Source: Thiohalorhabdus sp. Cl-TMA
GTDB taxonomy: Bacteria > Pseudomonadota > Gammaproteobacteria > Thiohalorhabdales > Thiohalorhabdaceae
Assembly (NCBI RefSeq): GCF_041821045.1
Contig: NZ_JBGUAW010000001.1
Span: 372,001-436,000 of the forward strand
Reading direction: 5' to 3'
Length of the DNA stretch: 64,000 nt
The position numbers were made by a program, and so were the translations under genes. Position 1 is the stretch's first letter; every line of letters begins with the position of its first letter. Under the pieces are notes generated by a model, which had not been told where the DNA came from, ran no database searches, and saw nothing but the letters and a program-made list of their open reading frames with translations. Shown piece by piece: positions 1-8,585 of the stretch.

Positions 1-2
1 TC

Positions 3-791
3 TTCGAGCGCGGCACCCGGGAGGTTACGCCGACCCCCATCGGCGACCGCATCGTGGCCCGCGCCCAGCGGGTGCTGGAGGGGGTGGACGAGATCGCCGA
101 CCTGGCGCGGGCGGCCCAGGATCCCCTGGCGGAGCCGCTCCGCATGGGTGCCATCTACACCGTGGGTCCCTATCTGCTGCCCCACCTGGTGCCGCGCATC
201 CACGAGCAGGCCCCGGACATGCCGCTGGTGGTGGAGGAAGGCTACACGGAGGGGCTCACCGAGCGCCTCCGCAACGGCGAGCTAGATCTCCTATTCATCT
301 CCCTGCCCTTCGAGGTGCCCGGCGTGGTGACCCGCGCCCTCTACGAGGAGCCGTTCAAGGTGGTGGTCCAGGCCGCCCATCCCTGGAGCCGGCGCGAGAC
401 GGTGAACCGGGAGGAGCTGGGCGAGGAGACGGTGCTGCTGCTTGACGACGGTCACTGCTTCCGCGACCAGGTCCTGGCAAGCTGCCCGGAATGCCGTCCG
501 GAGAAGGGGCAGCCGGAGGGCATGCGGCGGACCATCGAGAGCAGCTCCCTGGAGACCATCCGCTACATGGTGGCCAGCGGCCTCGGCGTCACGGTGATGC
601 CCTGTACCGCGGTGGGGGGCGAGCTGTTCTCCCAGCGTCTGTTGGCCCAGAAGCGCTTCTCCTCCGGCGCGCCGACCCGCCAGGTGGCCCTGGCCTGGCG
701 GGAAAGCTTTCCGCGGCCGGAGGCGGTGACCACCGTGGCCGAAGCCGTGCAGGGCTGCCCGCTGAGCTGCGTGCGATTTCTTGATAGCTAG
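3..791 (+). CDS. oxyR: Hydrogen peroxide-sensing LysR regulator OxyR (5' end outside window)
   Basis: This is the C-terminal part of a LysR-type regulator. The frame is open from base 3, so the start and most of the N-terminal winged helix-turn-helix lie upstream of the window. The effector domain carries the motif DGHCFRDQVLASC, in which two cysteines nine residues apart match the redox pair Cys199/Cys208 of E. coli OxyR. These form a disulfide when H2O2 is present and switch the protein to its activating form. The following stretch (SLETIRYMVASGLGVTVMP) is also typical of OxyR. It ends in a TAG at 789-791 that lies inside a putative OxyR binding site. The next gene is a peroxiredoxin-glutaredoxin, a usual OxyR target. 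Confidence 0.93.
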   Translation, partial: FERGTREVTPTPIGDRIVARAQRVLEGVDEIADLARAAQDPLAEPLRMGAIYTVGPYLLPHLVPRIHEQAPDMPLVVEEGYTEGLTERLRNGELDLLFISLPFEVPGVVTRALYEEPFKVVVQAAHPWSRRETVNREELGEETVLLLDDGHCFRDQVLASCPECRPEKGQPEGMRRTIESSSLETIRYMVASGLGVTVMPCTAVGGELFSQRLLAQKRFSSGAPTRQVALAWRESFPRPEAVTTVAEAVQGCPLSCVRFLDS

Positions 792-820
792 TAGCTATAG
801 CTTTTATTGCATTAATTCAT
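784..820 (+). promoter_or_regulatory. Putative OxyR binding site upstream of prx-grx
   Basis: The sequence reads ATAG-N7-CTAT-N7-ATTG-N7-TCAT. The published E. coli OxyR consensus is ATAG-N7-CTAT-N7-ATAG-N7-CTAT, so all four tetrads are correctly spaced and two are exact. The site begins inside the last codons of oxyR and sits about 105 bases before the peroxiredoxin gene. Tetramer binding here would be expected to activate that gene. Confidence 0.72.
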
Positions 821-926
821 TTTTGTAATCCCCGGCCCTTGGCTAGGATGATCCTTGCATTCGGGCCACGGCCCGATCCCCAAACGAGCCCGCAAGCGAA
901 TCGCATAAGAAACGAGGTAAACGGAA

Positions 927-1670
927 ATGGCCGACAAGCGAGAAGGACAGCGTGTACCCCAGGTGACCTTCAAGACCCGGCAGCAGGGCGACTGGGTGGA
1001 TGTTTCCTCCAGCGAAGTCTTCGACGGCAAGACGGTGGTGGTCTTCGCCCTGCCCGGGGCGTTCACGCCCACCTGCTCGGGATCCCACGTGCCGCGCTTC
1101 AACGAGCTGGCCCCGTCGTTCCGGGCCAACGGCGTGGACGACATCGTATGCCTCTCGGTGAACGACGCCTTCGTCATGAACGCCTGGAAGGAAGACCAGG
1201 GCGCCGATGAGATCACCTTCCTCCCCGACGGCAACGGCGAGTTCACCCGGGGCATGGACATGATGGTGGACAAGGACGACCTCGGCTTCGGGCCGCGCTC
1301 CTGGCGCTATGCCATGGTGGTGCGCGACGGCGTGATCGAGAAGATGTTCGTGGAGCCGGACGTGCCCGGCGACCCCTACGAGGTCTCCGACGCCGACACG
1401 GTGCTCGACTACCTCAATCCCGAGGCCGAACGGCCCACCGTGGTGACCCTGTTCACCAAGCCGGGCTGCCCGTACTGCGCCCGGGCCAAGGCCGACCTCG
1501 AGAAGCACGGCGTGGACTACGAGGAGGTGGAGCTGAGCCGGGAGGTCACCATCCGCTCGGTGCGCGCCATCTGCGGGGCGGAGACCGTGCCCCAGGCCTT
1601 CGTGAGCGGCGAGCGCATCGGCGGCTCCGAGGCCATCGCCGAGTGGCTGGAGAAGCGGAAAGCCGCCTGA
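927..1670 (+). CDS. Peroxiredoxin-glutaredoxin hybrid (glutathione-dependent peroxidase)
   Basis: This is a 247-residue fusion of an N-terminal peroxiredoxin of the Prx5/AhpE-like class and a C-terminal glutaredoxin. The peroxidatic cysteine is Cys50 in [14 protein letters not shown]. The glutaredoxin motif is Cys181-Pro-Tyr-Cys184, with the downstream TVPQAF element for glutathione. Family knowledge (Haemophilus and Chromatium PrxGrx) says the enzyme reduces H2O2 and small alkyl peroxides with glutathione in the cytosol. The ATG at 927 follows GAGGTAAACGGA. The gene lies directly after oxyR with an OxyR-like box between them, and it is followed by an intrinsic terminator, so it is probably a single-gene OxyR-regulated unit. 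Confidence 0.95.
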   Translation: MADKREGQRVPQVTFKTRQQGDWVDVSSSEVFDGKTVVVFALPGAFTPTCSGSHVPRFNELAPSFRANGVDDIVCLSVNDAFVMNAWKEDQGADEITFLPDGNGEFTRGMDMMVDKDDLGFGPRSWRYAMVVRDGVIEKMFVEPDVPGDPYEVSDADTVLDYLNPEAERPTVVTLFTKPGCPYCARAKADLEKHGVDYEEVELSREVTIRSVRAICGAETVPQAFVSGERIGGSEAIAEWLEKRKAA

Positions 1671-1691
1671 GCGGCATCCGGCCCGGAAAGG

Positions 1692-1720
1692 AAGCCCCGG
1701 GGCAGGTCCCCGGGGCTTTT
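1692..1720 (+). terminator. Intrinsic terminator after prx-grx
   Basis: A perfect stem AAGCCCCGGGG / CCCCGGGGCTT with a 5-base loop is followed by TTTT, 20 bases after the prx-grx stop. It may also serve the convergent SDR gene. Confidence 0.85.
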
Positions 1721-1741
1721 CTCGTCTTGACCGCCGTCGGT

Positions 1742-2536
1742 CTAGGCGATGGAGCGGATGAGGCCCCCTTCCACGCGCAGCGGGGCACCGGAAGTCCCCG
1801 ATGCCTGGGGTGAGCAGGCGTAGACGATCATGCTCGCCACCTCCGCCACGTCCAGAGGTCGTCCGATCAGGCTGTCGGGCCGCTTCTCCCGCACGAATTC
1901 CCGGCCCACCTCCTCGACGCTCTCGCCCGTCTCGCCGGCCTGCCGCTCGAAAAACTCCCGCAGGCTCTCCGAAAGCGTCGGTCCCGGCAGCACGGAATTG
2001 ACCGTCACCCCGGTACCGCGGACGCGCTCGGCCAGGCCGCGCGCGATGCTGAGCTGGGCCGTCTTGGTCATGGCGTAGGGGATCATGTCCTCGGGAATGT
2101 GCAGGGCCGACTCGCTGGATACGAAGACCACCCGGCCCCAGCCGGCCTCGGTCATGCCTCCGAGGTAGGCCCGGGTCAGCCGCACCCCGCTCATGACGTT
2201 GACCTCGAAGTATTGCTGCCACTCCTCGTCGCTGTACTCCTCGAAGGGCTTGAAGCCGAACATGCCGAGATTGTTGACCAGGATGTCGGCGCGCGGCTCG
2301 GCTTCGGTGAGCGCCCGCACTCCCTCGGTGGTGGCGAGATCCGCCGCCACGCCCGTGGCGGCGGCTTCGGGGCGATGCTCGCGCAGCGCAGACAAAGCCG
2401 CGTCCACCCGGGACTGGGTGCGTCCGGTGACGACGACCCGGGCTCCGGAATCGGCAAGCCCCTCGGCGACCGCGAAGCCGATGCCGGCGGTGGAGCCGCT
2501 GACGATGGCGGTCTTTCCGGACAGGTCGATCTCCAT
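1742..2536 (-). CDS. Short-chain dehydrogenase/reductase
   Basis: A 264-residue SDR. The NAD(P)-binding motif is SGSTAGIG near residues 12-19. NNLG is the SDR NNAG-type motif, and the catalytic Ser-Tyr-Lys are seen in VSSES and YAMTK. It fits the classical SDR length. The ATG at 2536 was chosen because AGGAGGG lies five bases upstream on the minus strand; an open frame extends 22 codons further but without a ribosome site. The substrate cannot be told from sequence. It is convergent with prx-grx and lies downstream of the XRE-cupin regulator on the same strand, about 215 bases away, so it may be read as a separate unit. Confidence 0.88.
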   Translation of the reverse strand: MEIDLSGKTAIVSGSTAGIGFAVAEGLADSGARVVVTGRTQSRVDAALSALREHRPEAAATGVAADLATTEGVRALTEAEPRADILVNNLGMFGFKPFEEYSDEEWQQYFEVNVMSGVRLTRAYLGGMTEAGWGRVVFVSSESALHIPEDMIPYAMTKTAQLSIARGLAERVRGTGVTVNSVLPGPTLSESLREFFERQAGETGESVEEVGREFVREKRPDSLIGRPLDVAEVASMIVYACSPQASGTSGAPLRVEGGLIRSIA

Positions 2537-2749
2537 GGTGGCCCTCCTGAAAAATGTCGTAACTCTTCGGGGAAAATTCAGGGAGACGTAGGCGGGTGGC
2601 ATCCGACCTATCGGGATTGGACCCCTCGGGTAGGGCCCCGTTTCCGCGGACAGGCCGGAGCCCAGCGGCCTCGCCGATAGTGTCCGGTCGGTAGTCGGGT
2701 CGGCGGCGGTTTCGAAGTCGATGTAAGCGGCGCCCGCCTCCCCGCCGGC

Positions 2750-3388
2750 TCATTCCTCCCCGTAGTTCAGCACCGAGAGGAAGCGGATCGGCACCTCCAG
2801 GAGGGCCTCCGGGCCGTGGGCTACCTCGCCCTCGAAGGTCAGGCTGTCGCCGGGGCCCACCTCGAACAGCTCGTTGCCCACCCGGTAGACCATTCGCCCC
2901 TCCAGGAAGTGCAGGAACTCGGTGCCCGGGTGGGAGAAGGTCGGGAACACCTCGCTGGCATCGTCCAGGGTCACCAGGAAGGGCTCGAAATTCTGCCGGG
3001 GACCGCGCCGGTGGGCGAGCAGCCGGTAGGTGTGGCCCTTGTCCGTGCCCCGCCCCACCACCTCCATGCCCTCGTCGGCGCGCACCAGCTGCGCCGCCGA
3101 ACCGGTCTGGTCGTAGTCGGTGAACAGCCGCGACAGCGGCAGGCCGATGGCCTCGCAGAGGCGGCTCAGGGTATCCAGGCTGGTGGAGACCTGGGCATTC
3201 TCGATCTTGCTCACCATGCCCTGGCTGATGCCGGTTATGCGGGCCACGTCGGCGATCTTCAGGCCCTGGCCGCGCCGCTCCTGGCGGATCCGGGTGCCAA
3301 TGTAGGCCTCCAGCTCCAGCCGGGAGCGCCCCGTTGTTCCCTGAATAAGCCCCTCGTCCACGTCCTTCCCCTCTGTTGGCTCCGTCAT
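2750..3388 (-). CDS. XRE-family regulator with C-terminal cupin domain
   Basis: A 212-residue protein. Residues about 25-85 form an HTH_3 helix-turn-helix (QGLKIADVARITGISQGMVS), and residues about 130-205 form a cupin fold (HPGTEFLHFLEGRMVY, then GPGDSLTFEGEVAHGPEA). Regulators of this build (PuuR-like) sense small amines, amino acids or sugars through the cupin. The gene is divergent from the N-methylglutamate operon and shares its 270-base control region, so it is the obvious candidate local regulator of methylamine use. That role is inferred from position. An NtrC-like site lies 21 bases upstream of its start and could also affect its own transcription. Confidence 0.85.
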   Translation of the reverse strand: MTEPTEGKDVDEGLIQGTTGRSRLELEAYIGTRIRQERRGQGLKIADVARITGISQGMVSKIENAQVSTSLDTLSRLCEAIGLPLSRLFTDYDQTGSAAQLVRADEGMEVVGRGTDKGHTYRLLAHRRGPRQNFEPFLVTLDDASEVFPTFSHPGTEFLHFLEGRMVYRVGNELFEVGPGDSLTFEGEVAHGPEALLEVPIRFLSVLNYGEE

Positions 3389-3408
3389 GGTGCGCCGTGG
3401 CCGGACTC

Positions 3409-3425
3409 TGCACCGTCCCGGTGCC
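3409..3425 (+). promoter_or_regulatory. Putative NtrC enhancer site, mgd operon
   Basis: TGCAC-CGTCCCG-GTGCC keeps the 5-7-5 spacing of the NtrC consensus (TGCAC-N7-GTGCA) with one mismatch in the arms. Its centre is about 165 bases before the predicted sigma-54 start site, a usual enhancer distance. Confidence 0.6.
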
Positions 3426-3556
3426 CGAGCTCCGGGGTGGCGGTGCTCCGCTTAGAAGAGCGGCCAGCCGCCCCGGGGCGGGTCGGAACGGAATTAACCC
3501 AACAAAACAGTATCTTGAGTACTGCTGTTCAAGTCTTCCTCCGGGATATCCCCGGG

Positions 3557-3573
3557 TTGGCAAGCCGTTTGCT
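3557..3573 (+). promoter_or_regulatory. Sigma-54 promoter of the mgd-gmaS-mgs operon
   Basis: TTGGCAAGCCGTTTGCT matches the -24/-12 consensus (YTGGCACG-N4-TTGCW) with a single departure. The invariant GG (3559-3560) and GC (3571-3572) are exactly ten bases apart. The expected start site is near 3584, giving a leader of about 75 bases before mgdA. Confidence 0.75.
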
Positions 3574-3607
3574 TTCCTGAAGGTAAACAAAGTTTCCCAT
3601 CAGGAAA
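3573..3607. promoter_or_regulatory. Inverted-repeat operator candidate
   Basis: Arms TTTCCTGA (3573-3580) and TCAGGAAA (3600-3607) form an inverted repeat, and a smaller palindrome TTTCC-N5-GGAAA (3593-3607) shares the right arm. It overlaps the -12 element and the predicted start site, where a repressor would block RpoN-dependent transcription. The divergent XRE-cupin protein is a plausible ligand; this is inference. Confidence 0.4.
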
Positions 3608-3658
3608 ACCGGATGCCCACAGCCAACCCGATTCCAATCCTACCGGAGGAAAGCCCCC

Positions 3659-4897
3659 ATGCCCTGGCGGCTGCTTAAGCGGGGTCTGGTGGGGGGGCGC
3701 GAGCCCCGCTTCTTCCCGGAGGAGCGGCCGCTCAAGTCCCGCTACGACGTGGTGATCATCGGCGGCGGCGGGCACGGGCTGGCCTGCGCCTACTACCTGG
3801 CCAAGGAGCACGGCATCACCGACGTGGCCGTGCTGGAGCAGGGGTATCTCGGCGGCGGCAACACGGGGCGCAACACCACCATCGTGCGCTCCAATTACCT
3901 GACGCCCGAAGGGGTGCGGTTCTACGACACCAGCCGGCGCCTGTTCGAGGACCTCTCCGGCGAGCTGGACATCAACCTGTTCTACTCCACCCGGGGCCAC
4001 TACACCCTCGCCCATTCCGACGGCGCCCTACGCACCATGCGCTGGCGGGCGGAGGTGAACAAGCACCACGGCGTCGACAGCCGGGTGGTGGACCGGACGG
4101 CCATCGCCGCCGACGTGCCCTTTCTGGACCTGGACTGCGGCGGCCGGAGCCCGGTGCAGGGTGCCCTCTACCATGCCCCCGGCGCGGTGGCCCGCCACGA
4201 CGCGGTGGCCTGGGGCTTCGGCCGCGGCGCGGCCAACCGGGGCGTGGAACTCCATCAGCAGACCCGGGTCACCGGGATCCGTACCGAGGGTGGCCGGGTG
4301 GCCGGGGTTTCCACCAGCCGGGGCGACCTCGAATGCGGGGCGGTGGTGTCCGCGGCGGCCGGCTCCACGCCGCGCATCACCGACATGGTGGGCCTGCCCA
4401 CGCCCGTCCGCGTCTTTCCCCTACAGGCCTGCGTGAGCGAGCCGGTGAAGCCCTTCCTGGACACCATCGTCGTTTCCGGAAGCCTGCACGTGTACGTGAG
4501 CCAGTCGTCCCGGGGCGAGCTGGTGATGGGCTCCGCCGTGGACCCGGCGGTACTCCACTCGACGCGCTCCTCCTTCGAGTTCGTGGAGGGGCTGGCCGAC
4601 CGGCTGCTCGACCTCTTCCCCTTCGCCGCGCGCCTGCGGCTCATGCGCCAGTGGGCGGGCATGGCCGACATGACACCGGATTTCGCCCCGGTCATGGGCA
4701 CCACGCCCGTGGCGGGCTTCTACCTGGACGGCGGCTGGGGCACCTGGGGCTTCAAGGCCACACCGGCGAGCGGCATGACCATGGCCTGGACCGTTGCCAA
4801 CGGACGCAATCACGAGCTCATCGAGCCCTTCCGCCTCTCCCGCTTCGACGATCTGCGCCTGGTGGGCGAGCGCGGCGCGGCCTCGGTGGGGCACTAG
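3659..4897 (+). CDS. mgdA: N-methylglutamate dehydrogenase subunit A (SoxB-like flavoprotein)
   Basis: A 412-residue FAD-dependent oxidoreductase of the sarcosine oxidase beta family. The dinucleotide motif VVIIGGGGHGLACAYYLA lies near residues 30-47. The stretch ARHDAVAWGF is typical of heterotetrameric sarcosine oxidase beta subunits, as is the C-terminal GGWGTWGFKATP. The heterotetramer oxidises N-methylglutamate to glutamate and passes the C1 unit to tetrahydrofolate. By family alone it could be sarcosine oxidase; linkage to gmaS and mgsABC decides the call. The ATG at 3659 follows GGAGG by nine bases. It is the first gene of an eight-gene run behind a sigma-54-like promoter. Confidence 0.9.
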   Translation: MPWRLLKRGLVGGREPRFFPEERPLKSRYDVVIIGGGGHGLACAYYLAKEHGITDVAVLEQGYLGGGNTGRNTTIVRSNYLTPEGVRFYDTSRRLFEDLSGELDINLFYSTRGHYTLAHSDGALRTMRWRAEVNKHHGVDSRVVDRTAIAADVPFLDLDCGGRSPVQGALYHAPGAVARHDAVAWGFGRGAANRGVELHQQTRVTGIRTEGGRVAGVSTSRGDLECGAVVSAAAGSTPRITDMVGLPTPVRVFPLQACVSEPVKPFLDTIVVSGSLHVYVSQSSRGELVMGSAVDPAVLHSTRSSFEFVEGLADRLLDLFPFAARLRLMRQWAGMADMTPDFAPVMGTTPVAGFYLDGGWGTWGFKATPASGMTMAWTVANGRNHELIEPFRLSRFDDLRLVGERGAASVGH

Positions 4898-4906
4898 GAG
4901 GCTGCC

Positions 4907-5173
4907 ATGAGATTGATCGAAGTCTTCGGCCTCGGCAAGCGGCCGGCGAGCGAGCTCGATTACGGCGGCGAGGCGCGGCCGCCTTCCGGGGAAACCGAGA
5001 CGGGGTCCATTGGTACCAGGGTATTCCCCGGCAGCGGCGGTCCCGGCGTCCGCAGGGAGTGGTGGTTCCACCGTCCCACTGGGCGGTGGCTGGTCTTCGA
5101 GCGGGATACCGGCACGGACCGGTTCCTGCGCCAGATCCCCCTCGCGGAGGTGCGGCGCCATGCTCCGGCTTAG
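4907..5173 (+). CDS. mgdB: N-methylglutamate dehydrogenase subunit B (SoxD-like)
   Basis: An 88-residue protein matching the small delta subunit of heterotetrameric sarcosine oxidase in length, order and pattern. SoxD family members hold a zinc through cysteines, but no cysteine or CxxC motif is visible in this copy, which is worth noting. The conserved tail WWFHRPTGRWLVFERDTGT is clear. It starts nine bases after mgdA with AGGAGGCTGCC before the ATG, and its last 14 bases overlap the start of mgdC, so the subunits are translationally coupled. Confidence 0.85.
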   Translation: MRLIEVFGLGKRPASELDYGGEARPPSGETETGSIGTRVFPGSGGPGVRREWWFHRPTGRWLVFERDTGTDRFLRQIPLAEVRRHAPA

Positions 5174-8057
5174 CAGGAAGCCCCGCGAGTGGCTGGACCG
5201 GACGCGGACCGTGCGCTTCACCCTGGAGGGGCGCACCTACCGGGCCCACCCCGGCGATACCGTCACCTCCGCCCTGTGGGCCAACGGCGTGCGGGTGCTC
5301 GGGCGAAGCTTCAAGTACCACCGCCCGCGTGGCGTGCTTTCCGCGGCCAACCACGACGTCAACGCCCTCTATCAGAACGCCGGGGCCACCCATATCCGCG
5401 CCGACGTGACCCCCGTGCGTGAGGGAATGGTCCTGGAGCCGGTGAACGTCGGCGGCAGCCTGGCCAGCGACCGCAACCGGATCCTCGACCGGCTGGGCCG
5501 GTTCCTGCCGGTGGGCTTCTACTACAAGTCCCTGCACCGGCCCAAGTGGCTGTTCCCGTTCTGGGAGCGGCTGATCCGCGGTAAGGCGGGACTGGGCGAG
5601 GTGGATACGGGCTGGCCGGCGGACCGTGCCCCCAAGGCCCACGCCTTCTGCGAGGTGCTGGTGGTGGGCGCCGGGCCAGCCGGGCTGGCCGCCGCCCTCC
5701 ATGCGGGGGATGCAGGGGCGGAGGTGCTGCTGGTGGACGAGAATCCCCACGTCGGCGGCAGCCTGGATTACGAGTGGGTGGGCACCACCGTGGCCGACCG
5801 CGAGCGGGCGCGGCTCGTGGAGCGGGTGAGCGCGCATCCGCGGGTCACGGTGCGGACCTCCAGCGTGGCCCTTGGCCATTACGCCGATCATCAGGTCCCG
5901 GTGGCCGGCCCGGAGGGCATCAGCAAGGTCCGGGCGGAGGCGGTGGTGCTGGCCACCGGCGTGCTGGAGCAGCCCGCGGTGTTCCGCAACAACGACCTGC
6001 CCGGGGTCATGCTGGCCTCCGGCGGCATGCTGCTCCTGCACCGGTTCGGGGTGGCGCCCGGCCTGCGGCCGGTACTGCTGGTGGCTAATGCCGAGGGCTA
6101 CCGCGCCGCCCTGGCCTTGATCGCCGCCGGCCTGCCCCCGGAGGCGGTGCTCGACTGGCGGGTATGCGGCGAGCCGGAACGGGGGCTGCCCAAGACCCTT
6201 CAGAACTTCGGCGTGGAGGTGCGGGAGGGCTGGACGGTCCGCGAAGCTCACGGCAGGGAGGCGCTTGCCGGCGTCACCGCCGTCCCCGCGAACCGTGCCG
6301 GGGCCCCGGGCGCGCGCCAGGGGGTCCGGATCGACTGCGACGCCCTGCTCATGAGCGTGGGCTGGGCGCCCGCCGGCCACCTGCTCTATCAGGCGGGCGG
6401 TACCTTCTCCTACGACCACAGCCTCCACCAGCCGGTCCCCCATCGGACCCCGCACGGCGTCTATCCCGCCGGACGGCTCAACGGCGTGTTCGTCCTGTCG
6501 GAGCAGCTGGCGGATGGCCGCCACGCGGCGGAGCGGGCCCTGGCGGCGCGAACCGGGGCACCCGACCCGGGCGTCTCCCCGTACCGGGCGGCGGAGCCGC
6601 ATTCCCACCCCTGGCCCATCGTGCCCCATCGCCGAGGCCGCGACTTCGTGGATTTCGACGAGGACCTCCAGTTGAAGGACCTGGAGCAGGCGGCCGCCGA
6701 GGGTTTCGACAACATCGAGCTGCTCAAGCGCTTCTCCACCGTGGGCATGGGGCCGAGCCAGGGCAAGCACGCCAACATGAACGCCATCCGCATCCTGGCC
6801 CGTTGGCGCGGCCAGGGAATCGACGAGACGGGGACCACCACCGCCCGCCCCGTTTACCACCCGGTGCCCCTCGGCCACGTCGCCGGACGGCGGCTGCGGC
6901 CGTGGTGCACCGGCCCCTTCCAGGCGTTCCACGAGGCGCAGGGGGCCGCCTTCATGGAGGCGGGACCCTGGCTGCGCCCGGATTTCTACGGTCCCCGGAA
7001 GGCCGAGGCGGTGGCCGCCGAGGTGGCGGCGGTTCGCCAAGGCGTGGGCCTCATGGACCTCTCCCCCCTGGGCAAGATCGAGGTGCTCGGCCCGGATGCG
7101 GCCCGCTTGCTGGAAAGCGCCTACACCTCGCGCCTCGCCGACCTGCGGTCGGGACGCAGCCGCTACGCGGTGCTCACGGACGAGACCGGGGTGGTGCTGG
7201 ATGACGGCGTCGTGGGCCGGCTGGCCGCGGATCGTTTCTACGTCACCGCCACCACCAGCCACGCCGAGGCCACCACCAAGCTGCTGCTGCGCCACGCGGC
7301 GGAGCGCGGCCTGGACGCGCACGTGGTGCCCCGCACCGGCCAGCTGGCCGCCCTGAGCGTGGCCGGTCCCGGCAGCCGCGAGCTGCTGCAGCCCTTCACC
7401 GACCTCCCCCTGCACGAGCCGGATTTTCCCCGCCAGGGGATCGCCGAGGCCCGGGTGGCGGGGCATGCCGCCCACCTTCTGCGCTCGGGATTCGTGGGCG
7501 AGGTGGCCTTCGAGGTCCACTTGGCGCCCGAGGCCGCCCGGACGGTCTGGATGGCGCTGTGGCGCGCCGGGGGGGAGGCGGGCGGCATCCGGGCCTTCGG
7601 CGTCCAGGCCCAGCGGGTGCTGCGCCTGGAGAAGGGACATCTGCTCGTGGGCCAGGACACGGACGGGCTCACCACCCCCTTCGAGGCGGGCCTGGGCGGC
7701 CTGGTCCACCTGGACAAGCCCGCCTTCACGGGCCGGGAGAGCCTGGCGCTGCTGAAGGAGCGCCGGGAGCGCCGGCTGGTGGGCTTCACCCTGCCGCCCG
7801 ACGCGCCGCTTCCCGAGGAATGCCATCTGGTGATCGTGGACGGTGCCATCGCCGGCCGCGTCACCAGCATCGCTTTCAGCCCCACCCTCGGCCACCCCAT
7901 CGGCCTGGCCATGGTGGATGCCGAGCTCGCCGACAGCGGGGCGCCCCTCCCCATCCGCCTGGATGACGGCGGCTTGGTGACCGCCCGCCCCGCCCCGAAA
8001 ACCTTTTACGACCCCCAGGGCCGCTGCCTGGGGGCCCACGCCGAGGAGGCCTGCTGA
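5160..8057 (+). CDS. mgdC: N-methylglutamate dehydrogenase subunit C (SoxA-like)
   Basis: A 965-residue alpha subunit. The N-terminal region to about residue 110 is the ferredoxin-like Fer2_4 fold seen in SoxA (FTLEGRTYRAHPGDTVTSAL). A pyridine nucleotide/FAD Rossmann motif follows (VLVVGAGPAGLAAALHAG, near residue 165). The last 370 residues form the GcvT-like folate-binding half, where the methyl-derived carbon is joined to tetrahydrofolate. The ATG at 5160 was taken over a longer upstream frame because the protein then begins where SoxA proteins begin, and the 14-base overlap with mgdB is natural for this operon. The stop shares one base with the mgdD start. Confidence 0.92.
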   Translation: MLRLSRKPREWLDRTRTVRFTLEGRTYRAHPGDTVTSALWANGVRVLGRSFKYHRPRGVLSAANHDVNALYQNAGATHIRADVTPVREGMVLEPVNVGGSLASDRNRILDRLGRFLPVGFYYKSLHRPKWLFPFWERLIRGKAGLGEVDTGWPADRAPKAHAFCEVLVVGAGPAGLAAALHAGDAGAEVLLVDENPHVGGSLDYEWVGTTVADRERARLVERVSAHPRVTVRTSSVALGHYADHQVPVAGPEGISKVRAEAVVLATGVLEQPAVFRNNDLPGVMLASGGMLLLHRFGVAPGLRPVLLVANAEGYRAALALIAAGLPPEAVLDWRVCGEPERGLPKTLQNFGVEVREGWTVREAHGREALAGVTAVPANRAGAPGARQGVRIDCDALLMSVGWAPAGHLLYQAGGTFSYDHSLHQPVPHRTPHGVYPAGRLNGVFVLSEQLADGRHAAERALAARTGAPDPGVSPYRAAEPHSHPWPIVPHRRGRDFVDFDEDLQLKDLEQAAAEGFDNIELLKRFSTVGMGPSQGKHANMNAIRILARWRGQGIDETGTTTARPVYHPVPLGHVAGRRLRPWCTGPFQAFHEAQGAAFMEAGPWLRPDFYGPRKAEAVAAEVAAVRQGVGLMDLSPLGKIEVLGPDAARLLESAYTSRLADLRSGRSRYAVLTDETGVVLDDGVVGRLAADRFYVTATTSHAEATTKLLLRHAAERGLDAHVVPRTGQLAALSVAGPGSRELLQPFTDLPLHEPDFPRQGIAEARVAGHAAHLLRSGFVGEVAFEVHLAPEAARTVWMALWRAGGEAGGIRAFGVQAQRVLRLEKGHLLVGQDTDGLTTPFEAGLGGLVHLDKPAFTGRESLALLKERRERRLVGFTLPPDAPLPEECHLVIVDGAIAGRVTSIAFSPTLGHPIGLAMVDAELADSGAPLPIRLDDGGLVTARPAPKTFYDPQGRCLGAHAEEAC

Positions 8058-8575
8058 TGTCCGAAGAGCTCGCGGCACCGCTGGTGCTGGAATCCCTTCC
8101 CCACGCCGCGCTGCGCGAAGTGGTTGGTCCGGGCGCCGAACGGGTCCTGCGCATGGCGGGCTGGCCGCAACCGGACGCCGAGCTCACCGCCCTTTCCAAC
8201 GAGCGCGGCCTGGTGGCGCGGACCGGCGTCAACGGCTACCTGCTGCTGCGCTGGGACGGCGAGGAGCCCGGCCTGGGCAAGGGCGCCTCGCCGCCCTGGG
8301 TGCTGACCCGGTCGGACCGGGCCCTGTGGCTGCTCGGCGACGATCCGGCCGGTGTGCTGCGCGAGGTCTGCGAGCACGACTTTCGCGGCTTCCCGCTCGA
8401 CGGTTGGCTGATGACGGAGGTGGCGGGTGTTGCCGCCTGGTGCGCCCGGCCCCGGTCCCGCCCGGAGGGCCTGCTGCTCGGCTGCGACCCGTCCCACGGC
8501 GACTATTTCCGGAACACCCTGCAGGGCGTGATCGACGACCGGAACGGCTCCGGCGCCCTACCCGCTGACCCCTAG
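8057..8575 (+). CDS. mgdD: N-methylglutamate dehydrogenase subunit D (SoxG-like)
   Basis: A 172-residue gamma subunit, related in fold to the N-terminal part of GcvT. It completes the B-D-A-G order of heterotetrameric sarcosine oxidase operons. The ATG overlaps the mgdC stop by one base (TGATG). Sequence conservation in SoxG proteins is low, so the call leans on length, position and motifs such as LLRWDG and DCEH-like spacing near the C-terminal third. It has no catalytic role known of its own and is structural in the complex. Confidence 0.85.
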   Translation: MSEELAAPLVLESLPHAALREVVGPGAERVLRMAGWPQPDAELTALSNERGLVARTGVNGYLLLRWDGEEPGLGKGASPPWVLTRSDRALWLLGDDPAGVLREVCEHDFRGFPLDGWLMTEVAGVAAWCARPRSRPEGLLLGCDPSHGDYFRNTLQGVIDDRNGSGALPADP

Positions 8576-8585
8576 GAGGTGGACC

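Noticed and set aside
843-3590. Very long open frames antisense to, or in other frames of, known genes (also 4818-8078, 8229-11024, 41999-43837)
   Set aside because: GC-rich codon bias leaves non-coding frames open. Their translations are low-complexity (Arg/Gly/Pro/His-rich), show no motifs, and lie over clearly identified genes.
3659-8575. Sarcosine oxidase operon soxBDAG
   Set aside because: Subunits are homologous, but the direct linkage to gmaS and mgsABC identifies N-methylglutamate dehydrogenase. No glyA, sdaA or betaine/glycine genes are near.
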